A DNA stretch of 35,075 nucleotides from Clostridiaceae bacterium. Its GTDB lineage: Bacteria; Bacillota; Clostridia; Oscillospirales; Acutalibacteraceae. Made by a program: the position numbers and the translations under genes. The notes beneath the pieces were generated by a model. That model saw only the letters and a program-made list of their open reading frames with translations. It was not told the DNA's origin and ran no database searches. Positions 9,248-18,913 of the stretch are shown here, piece by piece; the first letter of the stretch is position 1; each line of letters starts with the position of its first letter. The DNA lies in NCBI GenBank assembly GCA_016282855.1, contig JAEELT010000029.1:1-35075 (forward strand), read 5' to 3'.

Positions 9248-11017
9248 TTACTCTACCGTAAAACCTATCGTTCTGTAATTGAGCGGAGTAACGTTGTTCA
9301 TTGCGTAAACAACGGTAACCTCGGCATAGCCTTTATCTCCGGTGTTTCTGATTTTAACCGGTATGCGAGCTGTTTCGCCGGGGGCAATTTTCACGCCGAA
9401 AGCTCCGGTGTCGGCTTTTATATCCGCGCCTTTCGCCTTCACAGCAAGCACCCTGAGATTCGCCTTGCGCATCACGTTTTTCACAAGCAGAGTGTCAGTG
9501 TTTTCATCTATAAAGCCCGGCAGGGTGCCGCCGAATGAATAGACAAGAGATTTTGACGGATTTTCCGAAAGCAGAAACTGCGGAAACTCCGGGTCGGAAT
9601 AAACATCGCTGATTGTGTGCGTGAGCACAAGACGGGCTGTCAGATACTTCGTGTTTTCGCTGAAATAGGTCCAGGCGTGATAGTTGCCGTCGGAAAACCA
9701 GGTGTTATCCGGCAGATAGGCGGCGGAGGCGTCAACAGTCCTGTCCGGCGAAATCTTGTTTTTGCCGCCGCAGGGATTTTTCTGCACGTAGCCGGCGTCA
9801 AAATGCTCCCCGAAGGGCGGGCAGCAGGCTCCCGTGGCGCTGTAAACCGGGATAATGGCATCGGAGTAATCGAGCGAGCCGCTCGCAATTCTGTCACCGG
9901 AGCCGGTTATGATAGATATATTCATCCCGCGCGCGCTGCACTCCCTGAGCTTTTCGCCGACAGTCGGAAGAATTTCATAGTGGAAACGGTCGCTCTGCCT
10001 TACAAGCGGGGCGCACTCGGGAGAGGAGAGATACTCGGCTTTGCACGCCTCGTATTCGGCCGAGGGTACAAAGTCCCATATACTCGGCCAGTATCCCATA
10101 AGCTCTCTCACATTGGGTACAAGAGCGTTGAGAATTTTATCAAGGAAACCGAGGGAGGTCGCCTTGAGAAGCCACTCATAATCCTCCTCGGTATAGGTTA
10201 CCTGCTCCACCATTTTCACTATGGTCTGCTCCTGAGCTTCAACCTTTCTGAGAAGCAGGTCGCTTGCGAGCGCCGAGCCTCCTATTGCGGGCGACGAAAG
10301 CACCACATTATCGGCAGCCATTTTATCGCCGTAAAGGGCGAGATAGGTAGCGGCAATCTGCCCGCCGTGGCTTATGGCGTAAATATTAACCTTATCCTTA
10401 CCGGTGTATTTCTTAACTGCCTGAATGTAGGAATCAAGCTGATTTGCGAGGCTTTCCGCGCCCATACGCCAGTCAATATTGAAATTATAAAGATTCTCCT
10501 TGCCTACATAATCTTCGTATATACCCGCCATCTCTCGGTCGTGGCGGCAGAAATCGTTGTCTGTATCGCTGAGCCATTGGCTGTTGGTGGTTTCGGGAGT
10601 TGTGTAATACGGGTGAATATCATAAACGCTCGTGCCGTCGGGGTTGCAGGCCATATACGGCCAGGTGCGGTTTATCTCCTCACCGAGCACTTTAGCTATA
10701 AGCTTCGCGTTGCCCAGAGTAAGGGCTCCGAGCCCCAGCCCGATTTCGGCAATTCTTTTAAGCAGATTCGGCCCGAGCTCATCAAGGGTGATGCCCGCCC
10801 AGGCGCATTCACCTGTTTCGGGGCTGTCGCCGTAATAAAGCCGGCAGCCGCTGTAGCCGGGCAGCATAACTATGGGATAATCCGTGATTTCCCCGGCAAT
10901 CTCTATCTCGGGATTATCCGAAACAGCCGCATACCCTGCCATACCCGGAAGGCAGGCAAGCAGAGCGGCGCACAGGAAAAAGCACAGAATCTTTTTGGAT
11001 ATTATTTTTACTCTCAC
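9248..11017 (-). CDS. Secreted alpha/beta-hydrolase, LCAT/PGAP1-like lipase
   Basis: The 589-residue protein starts with a signal peptide (KIISKKILCFFLCAALLACLPGMAGYA, cleavage near residue 30). An oxyanion-hole region PIVMLPGYSG sits at about 48-57. The nucleophile elbow is YAISHGG with Ser216, so the position two before the serine is Ala instead of the usual Gly, as in AxSxG lipases of Bacillus. A candidate acid lies in ITGSGDRIASG and a candidate His in DGNYHAWTYF. The last about 100 residues look like a beta-sandwich domain (KIAPGETARIPVKIRNTGDKGYAEVTVVY). It would act on esters outside the cell. The substrate is unknown. The start is a GTG overlapping the upstream stop by four bases (GTGA), showing translational coupling. 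Confidence 0.8.
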   Translation of the reverse strand: MRVKIISKKILCFFLCAALLACLPGMAGYAAVSDNPEIEIAGEITDYPIVMLPGYSGCRLYYGDSPETGECAWAGITLDELGPNLLKRIAEIGLGLGALTLGNAKLIAKVLGEEINRTWPYMACNPDGTSVYDIHPYYTTPETTNSQWLSDTDNDFCRHDREMAGIYEDYVGKENLYNFNIDWRMGAESLANQLDSYIQAVKKYTGKDKVNIYAISHGGQIAATYLALYGDKMAADNVVLSSPAIGGSALASDLLLRKVEAQEQTIVKMVEQVTYTEEDYEWLLKATSLGFLDKILNALVPNVRELMGYWPSIWDFVPSAEYEACKAEYLSSPECAPLVRQSDRFHYEILPTVGEKLRECSARGMNISIITGSGDRIASGSLDYSDAIIPVYSATGACCPPFGEHFDAGYVQKNPCGGKNKISPDRTVDASAAYLPDNTWFSDGNYHAWTYFSENTKYLTARLVLTHTISDVYSDPEFPQFLLSENPSKSLVYSFGGTLPGFIDENTDTLLVKNVMRKANLRVLAVKAKGADIKADTGAFGVKIAPGETARIPVKIRNTGDKGYAEVTVVYAMNNVTPLNYRTIGFTVE

Positions 11018-12339
11018 TTAACTTTACCTACCTTTTTCCAGAGTCTTTCGGCAATCTGAGCCCATACGGGGAATGCTTCGGGGGATTTAGGGAAGTTCAT
11101 ATAATGGGTCCTGAGCTCAAAGGCGAGCCTTGCCCCCGAAATAACCGCTCCCATGGTTTTAAGAGAAACTCCCCTGCGCGAAAGCCCGCTTATCACCTTC
11201 ACCGCGGTCTGAATCGCGTCCTTCGGGGTAACATCGCCGTTATTGAGAAATTTTTCGTTGAATATAATTCTGTTTCTGAAACAGTATTCAAGCTCATCAT
11301 CCGTTACGCAGCTTACAAGCTTTGTAAGGAAGGCGCGAACAAGAGCAAAATCCGCCCCCTGAGCGCGGTTATATCTGCAGTTTATTTCCCAGAGAGTCTC
11401 CTTATCTGTCCTGCCCTGCCTGAGAGCCGAATGGAGCACATCCGCAGCGATATCCAGCATAACCATGCTTGAGGTCACGCCCTCCCCGCAGTCCGGCTTG
11501 GTAAGGCAGGCGGCGTCACCCGCGGCAATGAAATTATCCGCCACAAGCGAGTAGGGCGGTCTTCTGTAAGGTGTTACGCCCTTTTCGGTTTTAATAAGCT
11601 CAAATTCCCCGTGAGATGAAACGCTGTCGAGCTTCGCGGCGTCTCTCTCCGCTTTTTCGTAGCTGCCGGAAGCCCCGGTGCCGATAATCTTTTCTGTATT
11701 ATCCTGTGAAAAAGGAGCATACCACGATTTGGTATTGAGCCAGAATGTGTTCATCTGCTCACTGTCAAACTTCGCGTATCTCAGAATTACAAAAAGCAGG
11801 TCCTCATCTTCAATTCTGAAATTTTCAACTCCGTAACCGTTGGGGAGAGCGCGCCTTGCCGCCGACGCTATGCCGGAGCAATCAACAGCAACCCTGCATT
11901 TGTCTTCGGTTATTCCGCCGGGTGTTGAGTACCTTATGCCGGAAATGGCTCCGCCTGAAAAGGTAAACTCCTCAAACGAGGCTTCATAGACTATTTCCGC
12001 CCCCGCTTCCTCAGCGAGCTTTGCCATCAGTGCAACATACTCCTTCATATGAAGCCCCACTGTTTCCGCGCTCGTGTTTACATGGTATTTGTTTGACGGG
12101 GAGGAAAAATGATTCTCGGTGAATTCAAAGGCCCACGCGGGGTCCCCCTCGTGAACACAGGGGATATCAAACTTGATGAAATCGGAGCGGGTCACGTGAA
12201 AGATATCCATTTTGGTGCCCGCTTTTTCCCTTGGCAGCTTCTCAATCACCTTTACGGAATAGCCCCTTTTTGCCATCTTGCGCGCAAGATAGAGGCCGGA
12301 TGTTGCCGCGCCGACAATTATTAAATCGTAAGAATTCAT
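11014..12339 (-). CDS. FAD-dependent oxidoreductase, geranylgeranyl reductase-like
   Basis: The 441-residue flavoprotein has an N-terminal Rossmann motif DLIIVGAATSGLYLARKMAKRG followed by VKVIEKLP, and the second FAD motif FIAAGDAACLTKPDCGEGV at about residue 270. Order and spacing match the geranylgeranyl reductase/digeranylgeranylglycerophospholipid reductase superfamily, which reduces isoprenoid double bonds or hydroxylates aromatic rings. The substrate here is open. GAGGTG lies six bases before the ATG at 12339, making it preferable to a GTG three codons upstream. It heads an operon with the lipase and the NERD gene. I infer a lipid-related role from the neighbour only. Confidence 0.82.
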   Translation of the reverse strand: MNSYDLIIVGAATSGLYLARKMAKRGYSVKVIEKLPREKAGTKMDIFHVTRSDFIKFDIPCVHEGDPAWAFEFTENHFSSPSNKYHVNTSAETVGLHMKEYVALMAKLAEEAGAEIVYEASFEEFTFSGGAISGIRYSTPGGITEDKCRVAVDCSGIASAARRALPNGYGVENFRIEDEDLLFVILRYAKFDSEQMNTFWLNTKSWYAPFSQDNTEKIIGTGASGSYEKAERDAAKLDSVSSHGEFELIKTEKGVTPYRRPPYSLVADNFIAAGDAACLTKPDCGEGVTSSMVMLDIAADVLHSALRQGRTDKETLWEINCRYNRAQGADFALVRAFLTKLVSCVTDDELEYCFRNRIIFNEKFLNNGDVTPKDAIQTAVKVISGLSRRGVSLKTMGAVISGARLAFELRTHYMNFPKSPEAFPVWAQIAERLWKKVGKVK

Positions 12340-12381
12340 TTTGCACACCTCAAAAAGCTCCTGCTGAAGTTCTTTTTTATC

Positions 12382-12410
12382 ATTTTAACATTTGAAAGCG
12401 GAATTGTCAC
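12382..12410 (-). promoter_or_regulatory. Promoter of the oxidoreductase-lipase-NERD operon
   Basis: On the minus strand there is a -35 GTGACA (12405-12410), a 17-base spacer and a -10 TAAAAT (12382-12387). It lies about 43 bases upstream of the ATG at 12339, just past the dnaJ terminator. Confidence 0.6.
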
Positions 12411-12425
12411 TAAGTAAAAGAAAAA

Positions 12426-12468
12426 AATCCGCACTGTTGCGGCGGATAGCCGAAAAACAATGCGGATT
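12426..12468 (-). terminator. Terminator of the hrcA-dnaJ operon
   Basis: On the minus strand there is a 13-bp stem, AATCCGCATTGTT with AACAGTGCGGATT (one G-U pair). The loop can itself fold through CGGC/GCCG. It is followed by a run of T (12421-12427 on the complement). It lies 17 bases after the dnaJ stop. Confidence 0.85.
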
Positions 12469-12484
12469 ATATTCACTTATGAAA

Positions 12485-13636
12485 TCAGGACTTGAATTTA
12501 TCTGTGAACTTGCTCTTTTTGGACTTTGAGGCGGGAGCACCTCTCTTCACTCCGAGGGATTTTTCAAGCTCGCTGATAAGCTCTCTCTGCTTTTCGTTGA
12601 GCTGGGTAGGCACATCTACTATGATGTGAACAATCTGGTCGCCCTTCGATTTGCTGTTGACCACGGGGATGCCCCTGCCTCTGAGCTTGAAGTCATCACC
12701 GGACTGAGTACCAGCGGGTATATCAATCATAACATCGCCGTCGAGCGTGGGAATCCTGATTTTGTCGCCGAGCGCAGCCTGGGTAAAGGCGATATGCTGC
12801 TCAAGATGTACATTGTAATCCTCGCGGGTAAAGTACGGGTGAGGTCTTACAAACACCGCAACTCTCAGATCGCCTGCGGGTCCGCCGTTTCTGCCGGCGT
12901 TGCCCGCGCCGCTCACCGCAAACATCTGCCTGTTGTCTATGCCGGCGGGGATGTTTACCTCCACGCTTGTTCTCTTTGACATTCTGCCCTGACCGTGGCA
13001 CTTTGAGCAGGGGGTTTCAATCACGCTGCCCTTGCCGCCGCACTTGGGACAGGCCTTCTGGGTCTGAATTGTTCCGAAAAGCGAATTCTGAGTTACGGAG
13101 ATATAGCCCCTGCCGTTACAATCCGGGCAGGTCCGTCTGCTTGTGCCGGCGGCGGCGCCGCTTCCGTGGCAATCCGGGCAGGTTTCAACCCTGTTGACCT
13201 CCACGGTGCGCTTGCATCCCTTAGCCGCCTCCTCGAAGGACACGGTAACCTTGGTCTGGATATCCTCGCCTCTCTGAGCCGCGTTGGGATTGCTCCTCTG
13301 ACCGCCGAAGCCGCCGAATCCTGAGCCGAAGAACGAGCCGAAAATGTCGCCGAGATCCACATCGAAGCCGCCGAAGCCTGAGCCGCCCTGACCCGCGCCG
13401 AAGTTGGGGTCAACGCCCGCGTGGCCGAACCGGTCGTAGCGCTCTTTCTTCTCGCTGTCCGAAAGGACTTCGTAAGCCTCGTTCACTTCCTTGAACTTTG
13501 CTTCGGCATCCTTGTTGTCGGGGTTGAGGTCGGGATGGTATTTCTTCGCCATCTGCCGGTATGCTTTTTTTATTTCTTCATCGGATGCTCCTTTTTTTAA
13601 GCCGAGCACCTCATAATAATCTCTTTTGTTTTCCAA
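12485..13636 (-). CDS. dnaJ: Chaperone DnaJ (Hsp40)
   Basis: DnaJ is the co-chaperone that delivers unfolded proteins to DnaK and stimulates its ATPase. The 383-residue protein is a full type I DnaJ. It has a J domain with YYEVLGL and the HPD motif ([11 protein letters not shown]), a Gly/Phe-rich linker (about residues 75-110), and a zinc domain with four CxxCxGxG repeats ([32 protein letters not shown]). Beta domains for substrate follow. The start is a TTG with AGGAGA upstream, giving a low-efficiency initiation. It is the last gene of the chaperone operon and is followed by a terminator. Confidence 0.97.
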   Translation of the reverse strand: MENKRDYYEVLGLKKGASDEEIKKAYRQMAKKYHPDLNPDNKDAEAKFKEVNEAYEVLSDSEKKERYDRFGHAGVDPNFGAGQGGSGFGGFDVDLGDIFGSFFGSGFGGFGGQRSNPNAAQRGEDIQTKVTVSFEEAAKGCKRTVEVNRVETCPDCHGSGAAAGTSRRTCPDCNGRGYISVTQNSLFGTIQTQKACPKCGGKGSVIETPCSKCHGQGRMSKRTSVEVNIPAGIDNRQMFAVSGAGNAGRNGGPAGDLRVAVFVRPHPYFTREDYNVHLEQHIAFTQAALGDKIRIPTLDGDVMIDIPAGTQSGDDFKLRGRGIPVVNSKSKGDQIVHIIVDVPTQLNEKQRELISELEKSLGVKRGAPASKSKKSKFTDKFKS

Positions 13637-13675
13637 GGAAATTCTCCTAACTCATCACCGGCAGGAAGCGGGTGA

Positions 13676-15523
<1,848 letters not shown>

Positions 15524-15527
15524 TTAT

Positions 15528-16082
15528 TTATGTGTTGGCTACTTTGACTGTGGCTTCGCGGATTATACGCTCGCCGAGCCGGTAGCCCTTACTGAATACC
15601 TGCGCTATTGTGTTTTCTCCGTAATTGTCATCCTGCACGACCATAACCGCCGAATGGAGCGAGGGATCAAATGTGTCCCCCTCTTCGCCGAAGCTCTCAA
15701 CTCCGAATTTTTCAAGGACTTTCAGAAACTGACCGAATATGATTTCAACGCCTTTTTTGTAGCCGTCAAAATCCGCCTCGGAGTTCATTGCCGCCCTCTC
15801 GAAATTATCGAGAATCGGCAGTATTTGCTCTATAACCTCCGCCTTTGAGGATGAGTAAATATCAGATTTTTCTTTTTGTGAGCGCTTGCGGAAATTGTCA
15901 TACTCCGCGCACAGCCTGAGATATTTATCTTCCTTTTCTTTCAGCTGCTCCTCAAGCTCCTGCTCTCTCGTCTTTTCCTCCGGCTTTTCTTCCTGCGCCG
16001 CCTCAGCCTGAGCCTCTTCCTCTTTTGCTTCGCTCTGAGCCTCGGGAGCCGTATTGTCTTTTTTATTTTTTTCTTCTTTCAT
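15528..16082 (-). CDS. grpE: Nucleotide exchange factor GrpE
   Basis: GrpE is the homodimeric exchange factor that releases ADP from DnaK. The 184-residue protein has an acidic, low-complexity N terminus (residues 1-45, rich in E, A and K) and a long coiled coil with LRLCAEYDNFRKRSQKEK. The C-terminal beta domain contains GVESFGEEGDTFDPSLHSAV and a GYRLGERIIREATVKVA end. These are the family signatures. GAGGT lies upstream of the ATG. It sits 13 bases after hrcA and 34 before dnaK. Confidence 0.96.
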   Translation of the reverse strand: MKEEKNKKDNTAPEAQSEAKEEEAQAEAAQEEKPEEKTREQELEEQLKEKEDKYLRLCAEYDNFRKRSQKEKSDIYSSSKAEVIEQILPILDNFERAAMNSEADFDGYKKGVEIIFGQFLKVLEKFGVESFGEEGDTFDPSLHSAVMVVQDDNYGENTIAQVFSKGYRLGERIIREATVKVANT

Positions 16083-16095
16083 TATGAATACCTCT

Positions 16096-17142
16096 CTATT
16101 CTTCGAGCGCCTGAGTAATGAGCCGCCCCACGATGTCTGTCATATATTTTATGCTCGGGATTATTGTTTCATAATCCATTCTTGTGGGGCCTATAACACT
16201 GATTGTGCCGGTATCATCACCGTTGACGGAGTATTTTGATACGATAACGCTTGAGCTCTCAAGCTGCTTGTATTTATTTTCGGACCCTATACGGACATCA
16301 AAAGCTCCCTTTGAGGAGTTGATGACATCTGTCAGCGGTTCGCTCTTGCTGAGAAACTCGAGCAGCGCCACCGCGCCGGAGCCGTAATCCTTGAACGAGA
16401 GCAGGTTTGAACTGCCGCCGAGCACCAGCCTTGAATCCCCGACGCTGTCCGCCAGTTCGCTGACCGCGGCGAGCAGAGGAAGCATTGTGAAGTAATCCCC
16501 CTCAATTGCCGCCGTAAGGGTCTGGATGTAGGCGGGAGTAATTTCAACCGCCGGTTTGCCTATAATAAAGGTTTTGGCTATTCCGTAAAACTTTTCAAGC
16601 ACCGACGGGGTGATTTCGGTGTCGGACCGGCAAAGACGGCTCTTGAGAATACCGTTTGAGGTGAGAAGCACCATCATAACGGAGTAAACGCCGACGGGAA
16701 CAACCTCTATTTTTCTGATAAGAGTCATTTCCCCGACGGGGGCCGTGGAGACTGTGGCGCATTTGGTGAGATTTGCGAGAATCTCTCTGGACTTTGCAAT
16801 CAGCTTCTCAGGGTCGCCCACCGCGGAGGAAACTCCGGCGTCTATGAGCCGCTTTGTGAGCTCATCAACCTCGCGGGTTTTCATCAGGTGGTCCACATAG
16901 TATCTGTAGCCCTCCTGAGTGGGAATTCTGCCGGCCGAAGTGTGCGGCTGCTCAAGAAAACCCATGGAATCAAGCTCGTTCATTTCATTTCGCACCGTTG
17001 CGGAGGATACCGACATGCCGGCAGCGTTTATAAGACCCTTGGAGCCTACGGGCTCGCCTGTTTTGATATAAAGCTCAACCACATTTGCAAGTATCTGCTT
17101 TTTGCGCTCACTGAGCTGAACATTTTCTTTTTGCTCCGACAT
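16096..17142 (-). CDS. hrcA: Heat-inducible transcription repressor HrcA
   Basis: HrcA represses the chaperone operon by binding CIRCE and depends on GroEL for activity. The 348-residue protein starts at the ATG at 17142, which is preceded by AAGGAGGG six bases away. A longer frame back to 17259 would translate the operator and promoter, so I reject it. The N-terminal winged helix is SERKKQILANVVELYIKTGEPVGSK...VSSATVRNEMNELDSMGFLEQPHTSAGRIPT. The rest is the HrcA dimer/inserted domain ending in RMDYETIIPSIKYMTDIVG. It is the first gene of the hrcA-grpE-dnaK-dnaJ operon and represses itself. Confidence 0.97.
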   Translation of the reverse strand: MSEQKENVQLSERKKQILANVVELYIKTGEPVGSKGLINAAGMSVSSATVRNEMNELDSMGFLEQPHTSAGRIPTQEGYRYYVDHLMKTREVDELTKRLIDAGVSSAVGDPEKLIAKSREILANLTKCATVSTAPVGEMTLIRKIEVVPVGVYSVMMVLLTSNGILKSRLCRSDTEITPSVLEKFYGIAKTFIIGKPAVEITPAYIQTLTAAIEGDYFTMLPLLAAVSELADSVGDSRLVLGGSSNLLSFKDYGSGAVALLEFLSKSEPLTDVINSSKGAFDVRIGSENKYKQLESSSVIVSKYSVNGDDTGTISVIGPTRMDYETIIPSIKYMTDIVGRLITQALEE

Positions 17143-17174
17143 ATTTATCCCTCCTTTCCGGATGAGTGCCAAAA

Positions 17175-17201
17175 TTAGCACTCGAATCGGCAGAGTGCTA
17201 A
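17175..17201. promoter_or_regulatory. CIRCE operator (HrcA binding site)
   Basis: This is a perfect inverted repeat, TTAGCACTC (17175-17183), nine bases, then GAGTGCTAA (17193-17201), identical to the known CIRCE consensus. It lies between the promoter and the hrcA ATG, within the predicted untranslated leader, so HrcA binding would block transcription of the operon. Confidence 0.98.
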
Positions 17202-17212
17202 TTCTTGATGTT

Positions 17213-17241
17213 ATATTATACCTTCCTCCCCGTTTTGTCAA
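17213..17241 (-). promoter_or_regulatory. Promoter of the hrcA-dnaJ operon
   Basis: On the minus strand there is a perfect -35 TTGACA (17236-17241). The -10 is either TAATAT (17213-17218) at 17 bases or the overlapping perfect TATAAT (17215-17220) at 15 bases. The CIRCE element starts immediately downstream. Confidence 0.8.
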
Positions 17242-17320
17242 TAATTCAATTGTAAACACTTTGTTAATTCCGAAATAATCACGCTTGCCCTTTCCCTGAA
17301 GGCCTGCGGAATAATTATCG

Positions 17321-17349
17321 GGGACCGCGGATTGAAAACCCGCGGTCCC
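17321..17349 (-). terminator. Stem-loop after the metallophosphoesterase gene
   Basis: A perfect 10-bp stem, GGGACCGCGG (17321-17330) with CCGCGGTCCC (17340-17349), lies 48 bases past the stop of the metallophosphoesterase. Neither side has a good U run, so it may be a weak terminator, a 3' stabiliser, or another dispersed palindrome. Confidence 0.45.
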
Positions 17350-17397
17350 TTTGACAATCTGTTATTTTATTTAATTCCTGATAAACCGGCTTTAGTC

Positions 17398-18393
17398 TCA
17401 ATCCGCCAGCTCAAAGGTGTATTCGGAGTTCACATACCAGTTGCCGGTCAGGTAGTTTATCGGCCTTAATATGACCTTGCTGTCATACACTTCCATCTGA
17501 GCGCCGAGGCCGGACCAGGTGATGCCGTACTGATTTATAATGCCGTAGGTGGGCAGGCTTATGTATGTTACGCCGTTTACCTGCTCGGCAAGAGGCATTT
17601 CATACTTTTCGCCGACATATTCGTTCCTTATGCCGCCGTGCATGTGCCCGCTGATGTAAAAGACATTGCTGTACTTTTCGAGAATCGCTTTCACGGGGTA
17701 TTCATCCTCTGCTATGCCGCTGCCGTCCCAGATTATATCCTCACCGTTTATGCCGTCAAGAGGCCAGTGGCAGCATACGAAAACCGGCTTGCCTTCCGCC
17801 GTGCCCAAAGCGAGCTGCTCATCGAGAAAATCGAGCTGCGCCTGAGTCATGCTGATTGCGTCCCAGTGCCCGCCGTCAACAACCTCATCGCCTATAACAA
17901 TAAACTTATATCCGTTTATATCTATTGCGTAATAGTTGGATTCGCAATTATCGCCGTAAAACTCATTATGATATTTCACGATATTTGCGAGGGCTTCCTC
18001 ACGGCTGATGTCGGTAACATCTCTGTCACCCGCGTGGCCGATGTCGTGGTTGCCGGCAACAACAACCGCCTGACCCGGGCAGTATTCGCCGATAATATCA
18101 TAAAACTTCGCAAGGGATGGCTCGTCCGCGTAATTGGTGAGGTCGCCGCAGATAACCACCCCGTCAACAGGAGCCTTTGACTTGCTCATTCTTTTAAAGC
18201 CCTGTTTTATAAAACCCGAGCGGAAAGGATAATCCGCCTCAATATGAGTGTCGGATATGAGCTCCATATTGAGCAGGCAGTTATCTTCCTTTGTGTCCAT
18301 TACGGGCATGGAAATACCTTTGTAGGGAATAAGTGTCATAAACAGCGCCATAAGAAACGCCTGCGCCTTGAAAATAAATTCTGAAAAGTCCAT
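17398..18393 (-). CDS. Membrane-anchored calcineurin-like metallophosphoesterase
   Basis: The 331-residue protein has the metal-binding signatures in order: SDTH (residues 47-50), CGDLTN (about 82-87), AGNHD, CHWPLDG and SGHMHGG. Together they form a two-metal phosphoesterase centre. A hydrophobic segment at 8-25 (FKAQAFLMALFMTLIPY) suggests an exported or membrane-bound enzyme. The substrate is unknown. GGAGG lies upstream of the ATG, and the gene follows the YolD gene after 31 bases with no intervening terminator. It is therefore probably the third gene of the umuC-yolD transcript. Confidence 0.85.
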   Translation of the reverse strand: MDFSEFIFKAQAFLMALFMTLIPYKGISMPVMDTKEDNCLLNMELISDTHIEADYPFRSGFIKQGFKRMSKSKAPVDGVVICGDLTNYADEPSLAKFYDIIGEYCPGQAVVVAGNHDIGHAGDRDVTDISREEALANIVKYHNEFYGDNCESNYYAIDINGYKFIVIGDEVVDGGHWDAISMTQAQLDFLDEQLALGTAEGKPVFVCCHWPLDGINGEDIIWDGSGIAEDEYPVKAILEKYSNVFYISGHMHGGIRNEYVGEKYEMPLAEQVNGVTYISLPTYGIINQYGITWSGLGAQMEVYDSKVILRPINYLTGNWYVNSEYTFELAD

Positions 18394-18424
18394 AAGAAGC
18401 CTCCGGTATTTAGTTTATTTTATT

Positions 18425-18910
18425 TTACTGCACGGGCTCTTCAAAATCAAGCACAAAATCAGTGTTGCCGTCAAATCTGCCGGAGAAGAGCATCACGCTG
18501 CCGTCCCCTTCGTCAAGCGTCAGCTCAAATATATCCTTCACGGAAATCTCAGTGCCGTCACACGCAATGAGGGCACCGTTAATCTTATCGATTTTTTCAA
18601 TCGTTTTTGAGGCGGTGATATATCTGCCGCCCTTCTTTTTGCCGTCCGGTATGAAATACTCAACAATAACCCGCGGCCTGCGGCGTATGTTGTCGGAAAT
18701 GATTTTTACAGTGTCGTTTATCGTGCTTCGCTTGTCTTCGGATATTTCGGCGGGGGCTTCGGTGTAGCGCGCGGTTTCGTCAATCATACCCTCATACCCT
18801 GTGAGCGCGGCAAAGGGTGCAAACTGAGCCGCTCTGTCACGCAGGCTCATCCGGTTATGCGTGCGCGAGCCGCTGTATTCCATATACATTATATCCGTAT
18901 AATCCTGCAT
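18425..18910 (-). CDS. YolD-like protein
   Basis: The 161-residue protein contains the clostridial YolD-like signature RMSLRDRAAQFAPFAALTGYEGMI, followed by EDKRSTINDTVKIISDNIRRRPRVIVEYFIPDGKKKGGRYI. YolD-like proteins are found beside UmuC/UvrX-type Y-family polymerases and are thought to be functional partners, by analogy with UmuD. They lack the LexA-type protease. The gene starts three bases after the stop of the polymerase gene and has AGGGGA upstream of its ATG. The exact biochemical role is not established. Confidence 0.85.
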   Translation of the reverse strand: MQDYTDIMYMEYSGSRTHNRMSLRDRAAQFAPFAALTGYEGMIDETARYTEAPAEISEDKRSTINDTVKIISDNIRRRPRVIVEYFIPDGKKKGGRYITASKTIEKIDKINGALIACDGTEISVKDIFELTLDEGDGSVMLFSGRFDGNTDFVLDFEEPVQ

Positions 18911-18913
18911 TGT

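Noticed and set aside
9617-11059. 480-codon plus-strand frame opposite the lipase gene
   Set aside because: It mirrors a gene with signal peptide, catalytic elbow and coupled start. Long antisense frames arise from G+C-rich codon use, and its product shows no recognisable motifs.
17143-17259. Thirty-nine-codon N-terminal extension of HrcA
   Set aside because: It would translate across the CIRCE operator and promoter. The ATG at 17142 has an excellent AAGGAGGG site and gives the normal family N terminus.
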